A DNA stretch of 64,000 nucleotides, taken from assembly GCF_020509005.1 (NCBI RefSeq), contig NC_063022.1, forward strand, positions 1,116,001-1,180,000, given 5' to 3'. The DNA is from Fulvia fulva (Eukaryota > Ascomycota > Dothideomycetes > Mycosphaerellales > Mycosphaerellaceae). The translations under genes were made by a program, and so were the position numbers. The stretch's first letter is position 1; each line of letters opens with the position of its first letter. The notes under the pieces are model-generated. The model had not been told where the DNA came from. It saw only the letters and a list, made by a program, of their open reading frames with translations, and did not search any database. Below are positions 1 through 13,446 of the stretch, piece after piece.

Positions 1-1118
1 AAGTGCCTCCAAGGGATGTTTCGTCGAGGTGTCCAGCCTCCTTCAATCGAAGAGCGCCATGTCAGTCGCTCGCTTCAAGACATGGCAGTGCGAACTCTGC
101 TGCGTAACTTGGGCTTGCTCAATGGGGACGCCCTGCGCCCACTACCTACACACCTCTTGGCGCGCCTCTGGTCTACAATCAAGTACTATCTCCTCGATAG
201 CGTCCATTTATGGCGGCTCTTCGCCTCGATCGGCGGTCTGGAACTTGGGAGCAAGCGGTGGAATCAAAAACAGATTGATTGCCGGCGCCACGGGCTCAAG
301 GATAGCATCAAATGGGCCACCAGCACATCGATCCAGTGGATGACGAACTTGACTGTCTCCGAGCTCGACTGTTCTGTCGACGAAATGATGTACATCCAGC
401 AGATGCCCAACCTCCGGAATTTGGTCATTCAAGCTGGAGAATATCTCAAGAGTCACCTCTCCGATTCTATCTTGCGCGAGTGGGCACATTCGTCCAAAAG
501 GTATGGTACTCTGAGCCATCTTCAAACCATGTTCATCGCAAGGCAGAACATCACGAGCTGGTGTCTCCAGTACCTCAATCATTTCCCAAGCCTCGACACA
601 TTCTGTGCGTACCGTTGCAATTATGGAGCGCGGGATACAGTGAGTAAAATAGCAGACCAGGAGGGCTGGTCTTTGGACAAACGGTTCGTCAATAATTCTT
701 CGAGATCATGTAGCTTTTTCTGACAGACTTCAGCGGTGGCACGTTCCATGCGACGGTGAAACGCTTGAGCAAACATTGCCAGCCTGGATACAAGTTGATT
801 CACCTGGGTTCCAGCTACACAGAACATCGACAATTGACCAAGAAGTCGTCAATCAACAGTCTTCCGCATCTTCAGCTCAACTTTGGCAATGCTGGCAAGA
901 AGCCGAAACCATCAATGCTGCACTTCTCGATTGCAGACCCTAAATTCTTTTGCTTCGAGCGGAACTGGGAGCACAGGTTGTCAGCCGCGGGTGTCACCAC
1001 TGTAGACATGGAGCAAGGGCCTGCCGTCCATCAAGAGAAGCCCGCCAAGCGTCGGCGTCGAGAGGTGAAGGCCAGCAAAAGCATAAGTCTTCCACAGCAC
1101 ATCTTCTTCGACGACTGA
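1..1118 (+). CDS. F-box/LRR-like fungal protein of unknown function (5' end possibly outside window)
   Basis: Seen: an open frame from the window edge with a first ATG at 16. It joins a second open frame through a 50-nt intron I place at 684-733 (donor GTTCGT, branch CTGAC, acceptor TTCAG; the same donor type occurs in the Cmr1 gene). From 16 the model gives about 350 aa. The N-terminal half has leucine-rich stretches (LPTHLLARLW, MPNLRNLVI, LNHFPSLDTF) like many fungal F-box/LRR proteins. The C-terminus is basic (KRRRREVK, a possible nuclear signal) and ends SLPQHIFFDD. The frame stays open upstream of ATG16, so the true start may lie before base 1. An alternative splice (640-733) would end the protein at 943. 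Function is inferred only from general resemblance; the family is large and poorly characterised. Confidence 0.5.
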
Positions 1119-2557
1119 GTACAGCAGATCAAGCACTCTTGGCTTCTCAGCCGCTCCGAAGCATTTCGCCGTCGAGATACTACTACCAAGCAACGAGAGC
1201 GACCCGTCGACCGGATTGAGAGCTTTCTCGTCAACACTGAAGACATGTTACTATGATGCCATCGAGGCGTTCGATCAGTATTCAAGCCTGCGCCCGTGCA
1301 CCAGTCCAGTCAGACGATGCGTGGAGCATTGTTCCATGGGCGACGCCACAACCTTCGAGGCCTCCTATCAGGATCCCTACATGTGTCCACACGTGTCCAC
1401 GACGCCCAGGGCGGATGACCACCGAATACACCATCCGAGAATCGACCTGTCAATTCTTCCGTGGACCCAGGCGTAGCGGGTACCGCTATCTGGACATCAA
1501 GGAGACAAGCGACACAAGATGTCACGTAGCGTGGCGCACATCTGGCTGTTTCGCAGTCGGATCTGGTATATGCAGCTACTGACGAGATCCAATGGCTCCT
1601 TCATCAATCTCAATACAGGTCCCTGTCTAGTCTCATGTAGTGTACAGATCGATCCCGGCTCATGAGCGGCATGCCTCAACGATAGGACTCTGCCCTTCCG
1701 GAGCTTTCTTCGACGACGTTCCTACGATGATTCATGATGTGCATCCGTTAATATGACAGAACCACGTAGTCAGGCTTTGAGCCCAATATTTCGGAAGTTC
1801 GGAAGCGCGATCTCAAGCTTAGAACTATCAACTAAACTGGGGCTTGCATTTAAGACTGCATCACACTGATGCTATGGAGCATCTGAGACTGTTGCAAGCT
1901 TGTCGGACAGTCCTCCGCGCAGCTAACTTTCGGATGCTTTGCCGTGCATGTGAAAGAACGGCTCTGGCGCGGGACGCATGCTGATTATGCCTTGCATGAA
2001 GATATCACACTATCTTCTGGCGTTCCAAGATCGTCGTCGGTCATATCTCCGGGACGGAAGCAGATCCATACGATGAGTTGACTAACATCTCACTTTGTCG
2101 TTTCGCTTTCCTCAAGCGTTGTCAAGGAATCGTTGAGACATAATAATGGGTCTGCTTACTCTCTTCGCCACAGGCATTGGTGTTTGTAAACACTCATCTG
2201 GAATGAAGGTACGTCCAAACTAGCAACTGACCATGTGCATAGCCCGAGCAACGGACATACTATGGACGAAAAGGAAACACGTTGGAAAGACAGATGAAGC
2301 GTTGCAACAGGGACTGGATTTCCTGCTACAATACACGGCCATTATTCAGCACTTGAATCGGGCATCTATTATGCTATTATCCTCCAAAACGCTGCATGTT
2401 TTGGTTGACATCAACCTCGTTGCGCCATCTCCAGCCGTAACATCCATCAATCCATTCTTCTTTCATCTGCGAGTAAGACTTCGCAGTGCTCATAAAGACG
2501 CTTTCCACCAATGAAGTAGACAACTTCACTTGCTCTAGATCGAGAGAAACAAGACAT
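1119..2557. other. Intergenic, no gene seen
   Basis: About 1.4 kb between two convergent genes. It has only short overlapping ORFs of up to about 120 codons on both strands. None shows a motif, a plausible splice partner or a recognisable protein. No repeat or RNA gene was recognised. Confidence 0.6.
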
Positions 2558-3418
2558 TTACATGCATGCGGCACCATCAATGCCAATAACCTTGCCGTTC
2601 ACCCATTCACCATCCTGAGATGCCAGGAAGCAGACAACGCGGGCAATGTCGATTGGCTGGCCAACACGCTGCATTGGGGACCATGTCTTGGCGTACTGTA
2701 CACATTGTTAGCTGAGCCACGTGGAAAGAGGTGATGGATGGTTTGCGCTTACCTCATCGACCTGGTCGTCGCTGAGCTTGTCACCGTTTGGAATGTACTC
2801 GCGGCACACAGCGTGGTACATATCAGTCTTGATACCACCTGGCGCAACGCAGTTGACAGTGATCTTCTTGTCACCACAGTCGATAGCCATGCATCGGACG
2901 AAAGTCTCAATGGCACCCTTGGATCCGGAGTAGACAGTGTGCTTTGGCACACCCTTGGCCTGACCAGTGATGGAACCCATGAGGATAATGCGACCACCAA
3001 CGCTCAAGTGCTTGTATGCCTCGCGGGCAACGAAGAACTGGCCACGGGTGTTGATGCGGAACACACGGTCGAACTCCTCCTCGGTGACGTCCTTCAGGTG
3101 TCCGAAAGAGACAACGCCAGAGTTGGAGCAGACAATGTCGAGCTGGCCGTAGTGCTCAACAGCCTGGTCCATGAGCTTGGTGGTCTGCGCGACATCACCG
3201 ACATCAGCCTTGAAAGCGATAGCGTCGCCGCCGTTCTTCTTGATCTGGTCGACAACTTGGTTGGCCGCTTCGGCGGAGTTGGCGTAGTTGACGACGACCT
3301 TTGCACCGCGGCGGGCGAGCTCTGTTGCCATGGCGGCACCGATGCCACGGCCGGAGCCAGTGACGAGGGCGACCTTGCCATCCAGGCGGGAGGTCTCGAC
3401 CGCTTGGGATGCAGACAT
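2558..3418 (-). CDS. BRN1: Hydroxynaphthalene reductase of DHN-melanin synthesis (SDR family)
   Basis: NADPH-dependent short-chain dehydrogenase expected to reduce 1,3,6,8-tetrahydroxynaphthalene and/or 1,3,8-trihydroxynaphthalene in the cytosol. Exon 1 is 3418-2753, the intron 2752-2696 (57 nt, GTAAGC..TACAG), exon 2 2695-2558; the product is 267 aa, normal for this enzyme. Seen: cofactor motif TGSGRGIG near residues 20-27, catalytic Ser149 (LMGSITGQ), Tyr163 and Lys167 (YSGSK), and the family C-terminus [10 protein letters not shown]. The frame is open upstream to an ATG at 3544 (309 aa), but the 42 extra residues include a C-rich, UTR-like stretch just before the ATG at 3418 (CACAACAATG), so I prefer the inner start. 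Neighbouring Cmr1-type regulator and PKS support the melanin role. Whether it prefers the tetra- or trihydroxy substrate cannot be read from sequence. Confidence 0.93.
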
Positions 3419-6280
3419 TGTTGTGGGTAAGGTTGGGTTGAGGAAGTGGGCTGTGAGTGCGTTGTACTTTGCGATTGCTCCGAGGGGGTCAATGGAGAGT
3501 CTTTTTGGCTCGTTGGTGGAGGTGTCGGCAGTGTTGTTGGACATTGTTTGAAGGATAGCGGAGAGGAAGGGATTGATATATCAATGAGATGTACCTTTAA
3601 CTTCCACCACGATACGTTGGGGTTGACAGGGAGACATGCTACAGCTACCATACACCAGCGATCTAGCCTCTGCTATTGTCCGTAGACGCTGCTGTGTTGT
3701 CCATGGCTCGCGCTGTTGCGCTGGACGATTCTCCCCTCCCGGCTCCACGTTTACCGCCATGATCGGCTTCTCGCCAGGCTGGTGGCCTGGAACGGCGGCG
3801 TTGGCAAAGGGCACTGATGGCAAACAGCACAGTAGAGAGGTGAGATCGGTGCCGGCTTCGAAAGTGCGAAGAGCGAGGTGGCTCAAGACGGTTGTGTTCA
3901 GCCATGCAATCCCTGGCACGCCTCGAGATACTTCTTTTTTGAGCTTTACCCTGGGGCGGGAACGACTGTGTTATTGGCTCGTGCCTGCCGCTCGGCACGC
4001 CATTTTAGCTCACGTTTGTCCGAGCGGATCCCCCCACGGCCGGGGTCAATTCAACGGTCAATTCAACACGTCATTCACAACATGTTTTCTGATGGACTCG
4101 AAGATGTCGTCTGGTGTTGCATGTTGCACACGGGACGCCAGAGTGAAGCCTGCATGCTGGTAGCCTTCCGACGCCTTTATGGCCAGTATTCAACGTGGTG
4201 AAGAGGTTCGGGAGGCACGACTCTGGCACCGAAATGAAGTTCTCCGTGCTTGGCTGTTTCTGAACCCAATTTCTCTCTGCACAACAACCTCTCTTCTTAC
4301 ATCCCAGCGCGTTTCCAGCCATGTGAGTCGTGGCAACGGCGATATGCTCTGTCAACCTCGTCCATACTGCATCATGGACGGCCCCAGCTCGGTGCCGACA
4401 ATTCTTGTTACTGAAGAAAGATATGATTTGAAAGTCTTCCTCGCCATGGCACAAGACATCTTCGACTGTCAAAAACAGAGGTTGGACCGACCTAGCAAAG
4501 GCTGAGGTCGCGTTGGGTGGACTTTGGAACTTCCAGAGGAAGGCTTCAAGCAGCGCTCAAGCAGCTCGTTTCGCAAACTCTCGTGTGACAGCGTGAATCT
4601 GGATGTCTGACAAGGCTGGCCGTCGCGCGGCCATAGAGGGAAGTATGAGGAGGCCGCCTTGATATTTGTACAGGTCTTTGAATCGTTCCGATATCCTCGG
4701 CAGTTCCTCATCATGGCAGGTGAATTCTACCACCCACTCCAAGAGTACACTCTCCAGCAGACCGAGGCATGATCGCCAGACACGGTCCCGTTCTTGACCA
4801 ACCTGCCTGAACCACGCTCACGTGTCCATGGGCTGCAGCACCTCTTGCTGGTCATGCTGCCACACGATGCAAGTCCAGGCGAATAGTAGACCTCCTGGCC
4901 CACCGTGTTGCACTTGAGGCACAGTGCTCGTTCCTGGATGAGAATCTGGAAAGCCCGTACCGGCATTGGGCACGCAACGAATTTGACACCACCTTCGCAG
5001 CAACATTGTCGTTGTTCAATCGCTGTGGACTCCGTGATGGAGGACTGCGACCCTGAAGCCCACGCTCAGATTGGATGGCAATCTCAAGAAAGAAAAGATC
5101 GACCGGACAATGCTTCTCATGGCCATGCTGTCGGTGATTGCAGGATCGATGCTGTGCAGAACAATGTTTCGTATGCAAGCTGCGCGTTCTACCACTGCTG
5201 TACGCTTCGAGACCGTATCTGGCCGGACGAAAGACAAGCAAGGCCAATTTATCCGTGCGATCAGTTTTCACGACGACACTTGGACGCAGGTACACATGCG
5301 TCTACACCTGCCTCGTCCGCAGCATATTGCTGACCAGACGTACGCATTCGAAGGCGAAATCTGCACAGCCGGACATGCGATGTCCTGATCGGCCTTCTAT
5401 ACGACATAGCCCGGTGGTCGTACCGGGCTCAGGATGCAACTCGAGGCGGGGCGCTACTCGGCACATATCTGGAGAGCCGGTTTGATGTTTGAGAGAAGCA
5501 CAGCAAGCCTTCACCATTGCACAGCGACAAACGCTATCTCGACCATCGGGCTGGTTGTAGACGACGCCATACCCTCTACAGCACAACTGACACAGGCACA
5601 GCAGAAGATGGGTTGTACCCGACGCAGGAGAAGCTGGGGAATGACCAATGGGTAACGAGCCGGAGTCAGACTGACCGGGCCAGCACAACGGACTTCTCCT
5701 CACTATCGCTGCTCTGACAAAGGCACAGTCGCTATTTGGATACAGTAGCGTGAACCGATACGGATCGCCAGGCACTGCGCACAGATGTGCAACCAACAAA
5801 GGATGTCTCGAGTGGTGCGGTAGTACGTTGAGGGATGAAGCTGTGCGTGTATATAGCATTATGTGCGTCCTCTCTCGAAAGTCTGCTGAGAAGCTGTTTC
5901 TGCTATCGTCTGCAATCGTTGCACACCACGCCATACATTATACTACGAGCGCCCAAGACACTCTATGTGTTCGCAGAGATCGTAACTGCTTCTGTCTATA
6001 TTTCGTCGACCGATGTGCCTGCCTTCCGGCTTCAAGGCTTCGGGACCACTTTGCCCACTCCGACCCCGCTTGAAAACTCATATCGCAACGCTGGAAACAA
6101 CAATGACTGTGGTATCAATGGAACAATAACATTATGGCCGTTATAACTTTCATCAACATGCTCCGGGCCGGCATGCACGCTCAAGTTGTCTGGGGTGGTG
6201 GTATGCATGAGAGCACGCGTGCCGTAACGCCGGAGATGGTGGTGTATCGACGCCAGCGATACTGACCGCGTCGTCTGGGC
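3419..6280. other. Intergenic: reductase promoter side and 3' flank of the regulator
   Basis: The 2.9 kb upstream of the reductase reaches the 3' end of the Cmr1-type gene. The first 130 bases may be reductase leader or an N-terminal extension (alternative ATG at 3544). Further out are only scattered ORFs on all frames, the longest 210 codons at 5302-5934 (minus), which are Cys/Ser/Arg-rich and lack motifs. I see no supported gene, repeat or RNA. Confidence 0.6.
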
Positions 6281-9200
6281 TCATCCTCGAGCCAGTCGTT
6301 CCAGCTTGGACCGGATCCCATCGGCGAAGCGATTGGAGGCGCCCTCGTCGATGACTTCGATGGAATGTTGCAGCACGGAGTAGGCGCGGTCAAGTGGCAT
6401 CTGTGAGCCATCACGCTTGGTCACACACGGCACGCCTTCCCTCTTGGTGAGGTACCGGATGATGAGGGGATGGTCTGCGGATAGGTTGTCGATGGCAAAC
6501 GATGGACCCGGTACCGGGAACATGCCGTTGTTGTTCGGCGATGCAGACTCCTTGTGCGTGAGACTATCCGTCCACAAGATGAGCGCCACGCGGTAGATGG
6601 CGCCAGCCCACCATGGAGGACGAATGCCTCGAGGCATCGCACGGATCAGTCGGAACACTTGACCACAGTGGAAGACTGCCTCTTCGATGTCGTGGATGCA
6701 GCGCTTATGTGTCCATGCAAGTTGCTGGTAGGTGCCGTCAAAGTTCTCTCGTCGTGCCAGACGCTCAACCTCAGGAAATTTGGTCACTGCGTTGAGGCTG
6801 ATCAGATGGAAGATGACCAGGTTTGTTTGCATCATTGGACACGTCGGGTTGGCCTTGAGATATCGCTCTGCCAAGTCAAACCATCGGCCAAGAAGTGACT
6901 GGACTTCCTCGAGCCTGCTTCTTGTGGAAGAAGCGCTGACTTTGCGGGGAGTGTTGCCGTCGTCCCTCTTGGACAGCACGTCCGAGAAGCAGCTGAGTAG
7001 CTGACTATATTGGCAGACCAAGGACTGGAGAGGATGCAGCAGCAAGCGAAGCTGAAGTGGTGTCATCTCGATACCGAGAGGAATCATCTCATCGTCTAGG
7101 AAGTGGCGGAAGAGGTCTCGCAGCGACAGCGGCCTTGCACCAGATCCAATGGAGGAGTAGCCACCGGAGAACTCATGCACCTGTTCGAATATCGATGACC
7201 ACGCAGCAGCACTCTTAGCATTCCACAGTCGGTCAGCATCTGGCATTGGCGCGCCAAACTCTGTCACGGAGAACAGCGGCGCAGTATCATGGAAGAGTGC
7301 CAGGTCCTGGTCAACCAATACCCACGAGTAGATGAGACGACTTCGAGACTCATTCTGAATCCATTCGTTCCAAAGCTGATCTGCATTTGGGTGAGCGCCG
7401 ACGATGTTCGACTGTTGCGAAGTCTTCTCGAGAAGACCAGAATGCCGGAGCATTGCGAAGTACATCCCTCGTTGGCCCATGGCGATATCCATTTGCCACT
7501 TGTCGCCACTCCAGGCAGCTTGAACGGTGAAGAGCAATGCTGAGTGCAGGACAATCGGGTCGCCAGACATAATGATGTTCCTCTCGATGAGATCAAAGAG
7601 CGAGATGCGACAAGCTTCTGTCAAGCCACCGGTGAGCATGCGAGCATCCGTGGACGGGATGTTCATCGCGCCTTGAGCGATCATCATCAGCACCAACAAA
7701 CTCGAAGCCCGGTCGTTGTAACAATGCATGAGCTCGTTGGCGTCCAGGATGCCTCGTGAAGTAAGAGGATAGTATCGCTCAAAGCAGTTCGCATAAGAGC
7801 GCAGGAAGAACTCCAGAACGCGAGCTGGCGGAAGTAGCACGAAGTTTGAAGCATAATGTGAGTTTGGCGAATGGTACCCAGAGCCCGACGAGCTGCGGTC
7901 GTGACCTTCGCGATGGATCTCCAGGGCTTTGTGAAGGAAGCTTTGGGTGATGGCAAGCAGCTTGTCTCGCGTGCTCCCGTGCAACTGCATGACTGTGAGG
8001 TGGTCACCCCCAGCTACGTCGGCATCTTCCCATTGCGGACTCCACGTGCTCCAGCCCTCGTGGTTCTTCAAGGTTTCCTCAAGACGCTCCAGGTTGGCCT
8101 TGGCAGTCTTCGGGCAAGACGTGGATGGGACGATCGGAGTACACTTGAACACTGACCAAGCATCCTGAGCAGCGACAATTGCTGGCATCTCCCCGTTGAT
8201 GTCTGCCTGCGCCAGCGGAGCAGAATGTGATGAGGATTGGACCGATGCCATTGACTGACGATGTTGATGGAACGCGGCTGCCGATCTGCTGAGGTCCATG
8301 TCTGAGAAAGATCGTTCAATCTTGGGTGTTTCCAGAGGTGTGATGAGTGGTGGCGCCATACCATTCGCTACGTCAGGCATTATCGTGAGCAGATCATCAT
8401 GGCCGTCCGCAAGCACAAGGTTAGGGTCGAAGCCCATATCCGGATTCATCAACATATGGGGTGCAATCATGCCGTCGTACCCAATCGGCATCTGCATCTG
8501 GCTCCAATCCAGCATGAAATCTGGACTCGATCCGGCCTCAGAGCTATCCTTGCTCATGTGGGGAAGATCATGAAACCCGGACATTGGCGTGTTATTGATG
8601 AAGCCATTGTTCATTGCCGGCGAGAAGTCGGTAGGTGACGGTCCACTAGTAGGCTGGTCTGCATACTGAGTCGGTGGCCCATCGACTGTTGGTTGTGCTG
8701 CAGACTTCTCTTCTGGGATCGCGGACATGCCATTCTTCGGACTCGCTGGCTTAAACGTGGGTGGTTGCTGTTGTGGACTGCCAGTAGGCGGTTGGGGATG
8801 TGCGCCGTTCTCGATGCCGACTGTCTGGATGACACCATTGGGAAGAGCCACTGCCCCCTCTGGAGGTATTCCGACTCGATTTGCGTTCTTCGATGCTCGT
8901 CGAGTTGGACGAAGTGTGCAACGAAGATTCCTCCCTGCGCATCTCGAACAAGGGAACTTCTTGTCACACTTTGTCTTCGTCTTGGCACAATTACTGCAAG
9001 CAATGGGTGTCCGCCCAGCCGATTTAGGTATCATGCCATTGGCAGCGGGTATCTCTTGCTGGTTCTGGTCTCTGCCATGGACAGTGTAGTGTCGTTGAAG
9101 GAGATCCCTGAGCAAGGGTTAGCACCTCGATGATGGTCGGCAGGTTATCGACGGTCGACGAACCTTCTCGCAAAGGACATATGACATGTGAAGCATTTGA

Positions 9201-9365
9201 ATGGCTTTACGTTTGTGTCTACACACACTGGTCAGCTGCTGGAATCAAGACAGTGGACCGCTTGGCAGGACCGCTGCAGGAAGAGGACGACTTACGGGTT
9301 AGGATATGTCTCTCCAGGTGTTCATCCCGGGTAAAGGACTGTCCGCAGTAGGTGCAGAACACCAT
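6281..9365 (-). CDS. CMR1: Cmr1-type melanin transcription factor (2 x C2H2 + Zn2Cys6)
   Basis: Nuclear activator expected to control the PKS and reductase genes. Three exons: 9365-9296, 9218-9164 and 9107-6281, with introns of 77 and 56 nt; the product is 983 aa. The two small exons, missed if one starts at the ATG at 9115, supply the first finger (Cys4, Cys7, His20, His24) and most of the second (Cys32, Cys35, His48, His52). The Zn2Cys6 cluster follows at residues 79-105 with six Cys at 79, 82, 89, 95, 98 and 105. A Pro/Gln/Ser-rich linker then leads to a fungal-TF middle homology region (roughly residues 400-900). The tandem C2H2 plus Zn2Cys6 layout is diagnostic for Cmr1/Pig1 regulators of DHN melanin and matches their length. 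It is transcribed divergently from the PKS, 13 kb away. Confidence 0.93.
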
Positions 9366-12300
9366 GGTCGCTACTCCGTGACGGTGAGGTCGATCAACTG
9401 GTGCCGGACAAGTTGACAGTCGGAGAAATAATCAGAGTGCAAGCAGATCCAGAGCCGAAGATGGGGGACCGCATGCAGATAATAAAACACGACGCCGTCA
9501 GGATCAGCGGAAGCGATAGCGCCGAGAACAAGTGCCCCAAGAAAGCTGGAGTCCCGAACGATGAGGTGCGCTGGGCTGTGGGTATCCAGGAACCTTGAAA
9601 AGGATGCGAGATGCCTCACAAGCGGTGGCCCTGCGTGTGCTTGTGGGGGGGCAGGACAGGTCGGTCAACAACAAGTACAAGGAGCAAGGCTGGCGGTGAA
9701 AGTCATCAGTCGGCCACCAGAGTCTCAGCTGCAAGTCGGCCTACTGGTCCATGACTTATACACTCTCTGGCATCAATGCACGTCTGACGAGCGCCAAACT
9801 CCCTTGCAAACTGGAACGCGAACAGCGGCCGCAGCCAGCTCGTCAATGATATCTCGATTATGCTGGCCCTAGCAGAAAGCTTCCGTGACAAGGATCCAGC
9901 ACGAGCGAGCAGTCGGAGCTTTTCTGCCACTCGCAGATCGCAGCGCCAGCGACTTGCGTATCTGCGTGGACGGCACGGCCGCTGGCGCTGGGGGGAGCAG
10001 TGCAGGCCATCCCGTGGCGGGATATGCTTGAATTGCACGGTTCCACCACCCGCTATACCTGGACGTTGCAGCCACAGCGCCCAGGGGTGCCTGCCGTGTT
10101 TAGATGGCGCTAATGCACCTGCGGCAGGCATCAGGGATATCCACAGCTGCGCTAGGATCAAGGCTCGGCATCCCTGCTGTCGCTCGGCGCTGAGCTTGGC
10201 GCAGCCCCGAAGCGAAACTCAACTAGCCCTGCTGCTCGGCGCTGGTGCATCTCGTGCATCTCCCACATTCATCATCGCGTCCCCAATACGGCTGCTCATG
10301 AAATCCTGCTTTAGGAAGGCGCAGAATAATGGCCCAGCCTACAGCTCCGGAACGATTGCCAGCGCACCAGCAGCGTGCGGGAGAATGTCATCGTGTGCGG
10401 TCTCACAGCCGGCCACTACACTCCCGCCTGGCAACCGTTCGCATAGCCTGTCGACCATCGCGAAACACCTTACGAAGGGGCCAACAACTATGTTTGGAGG
10501 AGGCAAGGCCTGCCACGCGACACTGTTCGTGATCACAGTGACAGACGGACCTTAATAGCACCACTCCCTCAACCCAGCCCCCGAGGTATCGCATCCTCCG
10601 TGCCAATACTGGCATGCGAGAGTGGTGCGGTCATCCTACGCTGCCATCAGCGCACATGGACTGCTCCAACCTCTCGGTGCCGACGACTGCTGGCCTCTCA
10701 AATTCCTGCATTTGCCTCGCTTTGCTCTTCAGCAAGCTGCTTCGGTTTGAGCGGTAGGCAAATGCTCCTCGAGCGATGGCGTATTCGTGTTACACGTCAG
10801 CACTCTTCAACATCAGTCCGGCCTTGTCGACATCAGTTACGACAGTTCAACGGTTGCATGTTTGTCAACAAAGGCTCCGAGCGGTCGTTGGCAAAGCATT
10901 CCTAGTTTCTACCAAGCTTTACAGCCGTTTCTAGTGGCTGTTGAAGATTCTACCTCTTCTTCGCTGCCTATGAAGAGCGCTTTGCCGAGTCGTGGACGTT
11001 GGCGGACAATATTAGCTTGCACCTCGGGAGCTTGCAGTAGCGCGCAGCGTGGAAGCCACCATCTTCCTAACACTATCAAAGATAACGCAGCACAGCAGCA
11101 AAATCGTCGAGTCCAGAGCTGTTGTGTGCACTTCGTATCCAGCTTGAGGATACATTCGATAAGGAGCAATGCGACCTCGGGCAGTTTCTTGCTTACTGCT
11201 GCAAACCACGACGAGGCAGATTGTGAGTTGCGGATTTCGCATTCAGTGTGTTGCATTGGTAAGGGACTGACAAGAAACACGACATCAGCTAGCTAGCTCT
11301 GTCGATCAACGTTTGATGGCCGATTTATGCTGAGTTGCAGCATGTTTCTGAGTAGCCGTTTTCTATATCGGGCTTCAGTTATTCTGTTGCTCAAACAACG
11401 CGCCTTTTGAGACTGGAGATAGTCTTGATAGGCTGGCAGACAATGCAGCTCAGCACAGGTACGACACTGAGACATGCAGCCGCGTCCGCAGTTTCTGGCG
11501 CAGGACTACCTTGGTCAGCATGTTGCCTTCTGATACGACGGCGAGCATCACACTCTTCACAGTCCCACCATGCCGCTGATTGACTGGATATCGAGCTCCT
11601 TTCAGGCTACTTGTCGGCACAGCACAATCACTGTCTTATGCGGACCCAGCGGCATCCATGAACATCGATAGCGTCAGCACTCCGGTTTGCTGAGCGGCCG
11701 AGATTGCTGCAGTACACATGCTGAGTACTTGTAGTCATCGCGCTGATCTCGACGATAGGGTTGCGGTCCGGAAAGAGAGGGCCAGCCAGTTGAGACACGC
11801 TGCAATCTGTGTTCCTGCCAGACGAATCGCTGAGTCTGATAGCTGCCGCCATTGACGAGCGCCTCGTGAGGCACACTTTCCAGTCGCGGCCGGCCGACTT
11901 TGCAGGTCGATAGGTGGCGTACCAGTCCATTGCGGTCAATTGCAGATGACGCAGTCCATTCTGTCTCTTGTTGTCACCACGAGAAGTCATGAGTGCTCTC
12001 GGATGGCAGCCATAGGCACGCAATGCTTCCTTATACCACCACCACTACCGCCGGCACTCCACACCAATTTCCGTGCCTGAAACTCTGGAACATTTTGCAG
12101 TTGACAGAGAAGATCTCAGAGTCCATAGCGCCGGCTCCTGCTCCCCGAACTGTACTTTTTGTTGCGCCACAGCAGATTACGAACTAGTCCTACTAGATCG
12201 CTGTCAAGCCACAGCTTGGGATTATCCAAAGCCCTGGCGGTCAGCCCACCGCCTCGACTTCATACACATTCTGCAATTTGCACATCTGTATGCAGAAATG

Positions 12301-13357
12301 ATTCACTTTGCTGACTCTGCTGAACGGCACGCCCTGTCGGATTGTACGCCACGTTCATACCACCTGATGCGCTCCCGTGGCTCTTCATGCGTATCTCTCT
12401 TTCGGATCGTTCTTTCATCTTCCCCGGCACATCCGCTGCATCATAGCCGCTGATCGGGGCTTTTTGTTCAGCCCTGCATGCAAGCTACTCCTACCTCTTG
12501 GGCACCCATATCTCTGGCAGTGGAAATGCTGCCGTAAGGCCGACCTCGATTAGGCAGTCATCACGCAGACTGGCAGCCAACGAAGCACTGTAGCTTTCGA
12601 AGGAATCGTGTTCATGGCATTCTCAGAGATGCGACACGAGACACGAGTGTTAAGCAGCACGGAACACGGCATACCTCCTGCTCGGGCGGGCTCTTCACGG
12701 CTACCTACCGAAAGTCAATCCTACCAAGGTCCAAAAGAATAAGTACTCTGGTACATTGACCGCCGGAAGACGGCTTCTGCGGACGACTTCTGGGCAAAGC
12801 TTGCGAAACGCCATTATCGATGCGCCTTTTGTTGCGAAGAAAGTTCCGAGTGAGGCAAGATCGTCAGTCAGGTTGCATTCACTCTGCTGCTTACGGGAGT
12901 GATAACGACAGCATATGTAGTGTAGGCGGTCAAGCGACGATGGCCTTCTCGATTGGTAACGAATCGCCTTTGTCTGCGGCACAGACAACAATGTCTCGTA
13001 CACAAGATTCACCTTTCATGCCAAGTGAATAGTGATGCTCGACTGACAACCACAGTACCTATGGGGACGACCATCATCGGGCTGTTTTCAGCCCTACGGA
13101 GAATTGACCTAGACGATGGGAGTCAAGCAGAAGATAGCGTTGAGCTGCAATGTTTCCACTACTGGCTGAAGTCCACGTTTCTCAGTCCCTGCTCTCAGTC
13201 AGCATGTACTTCCTGCAAGACGTCATCCGTATTGGCATCCACAAAACAGTGGCGGGGCTCCACGAAAGTACAGCTCGTATCGACGCCAATAGTGTTGTCT
13301 CGTGGCAGCGACAGGAATGTAGCACCGCCCATGCTCGGAGAAGTTCGTTGCACCTTT

Positions 13358-13446
13358 ACGAAATGCAACTGTCGATTGATTGATTGATTTGATCATAGTA
13401 CTTCTAGATGCCCTAGTGGCTCTAATGCGACGAAATGCAACTGTCG
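13358..13446. repeat. 17-bp direct repeat pair flanking a GATT microsatellite
   Basis: The 17-mer ACGAAATGCAACTGTCG occurs at 13358-13374 and again at 13430-13446, offset by 72 bp. A GATT tandem run begins at the end of the first copy and extends to about 13391. This could be a local tandem duplication that has decayed, or chance amplification around the microsatellite. Confidence 0.7.

Noticed and set aside
2738..3430. 230-codon plus-strand frame
   Set aside because: Shadow of the hydroxynaphthalene reductase.
5302..5934. 210-codon minus-strand frame
   Set aside because: Cys/Ser/Arg-rich with no domain or neighbouring exon; treated as chance.
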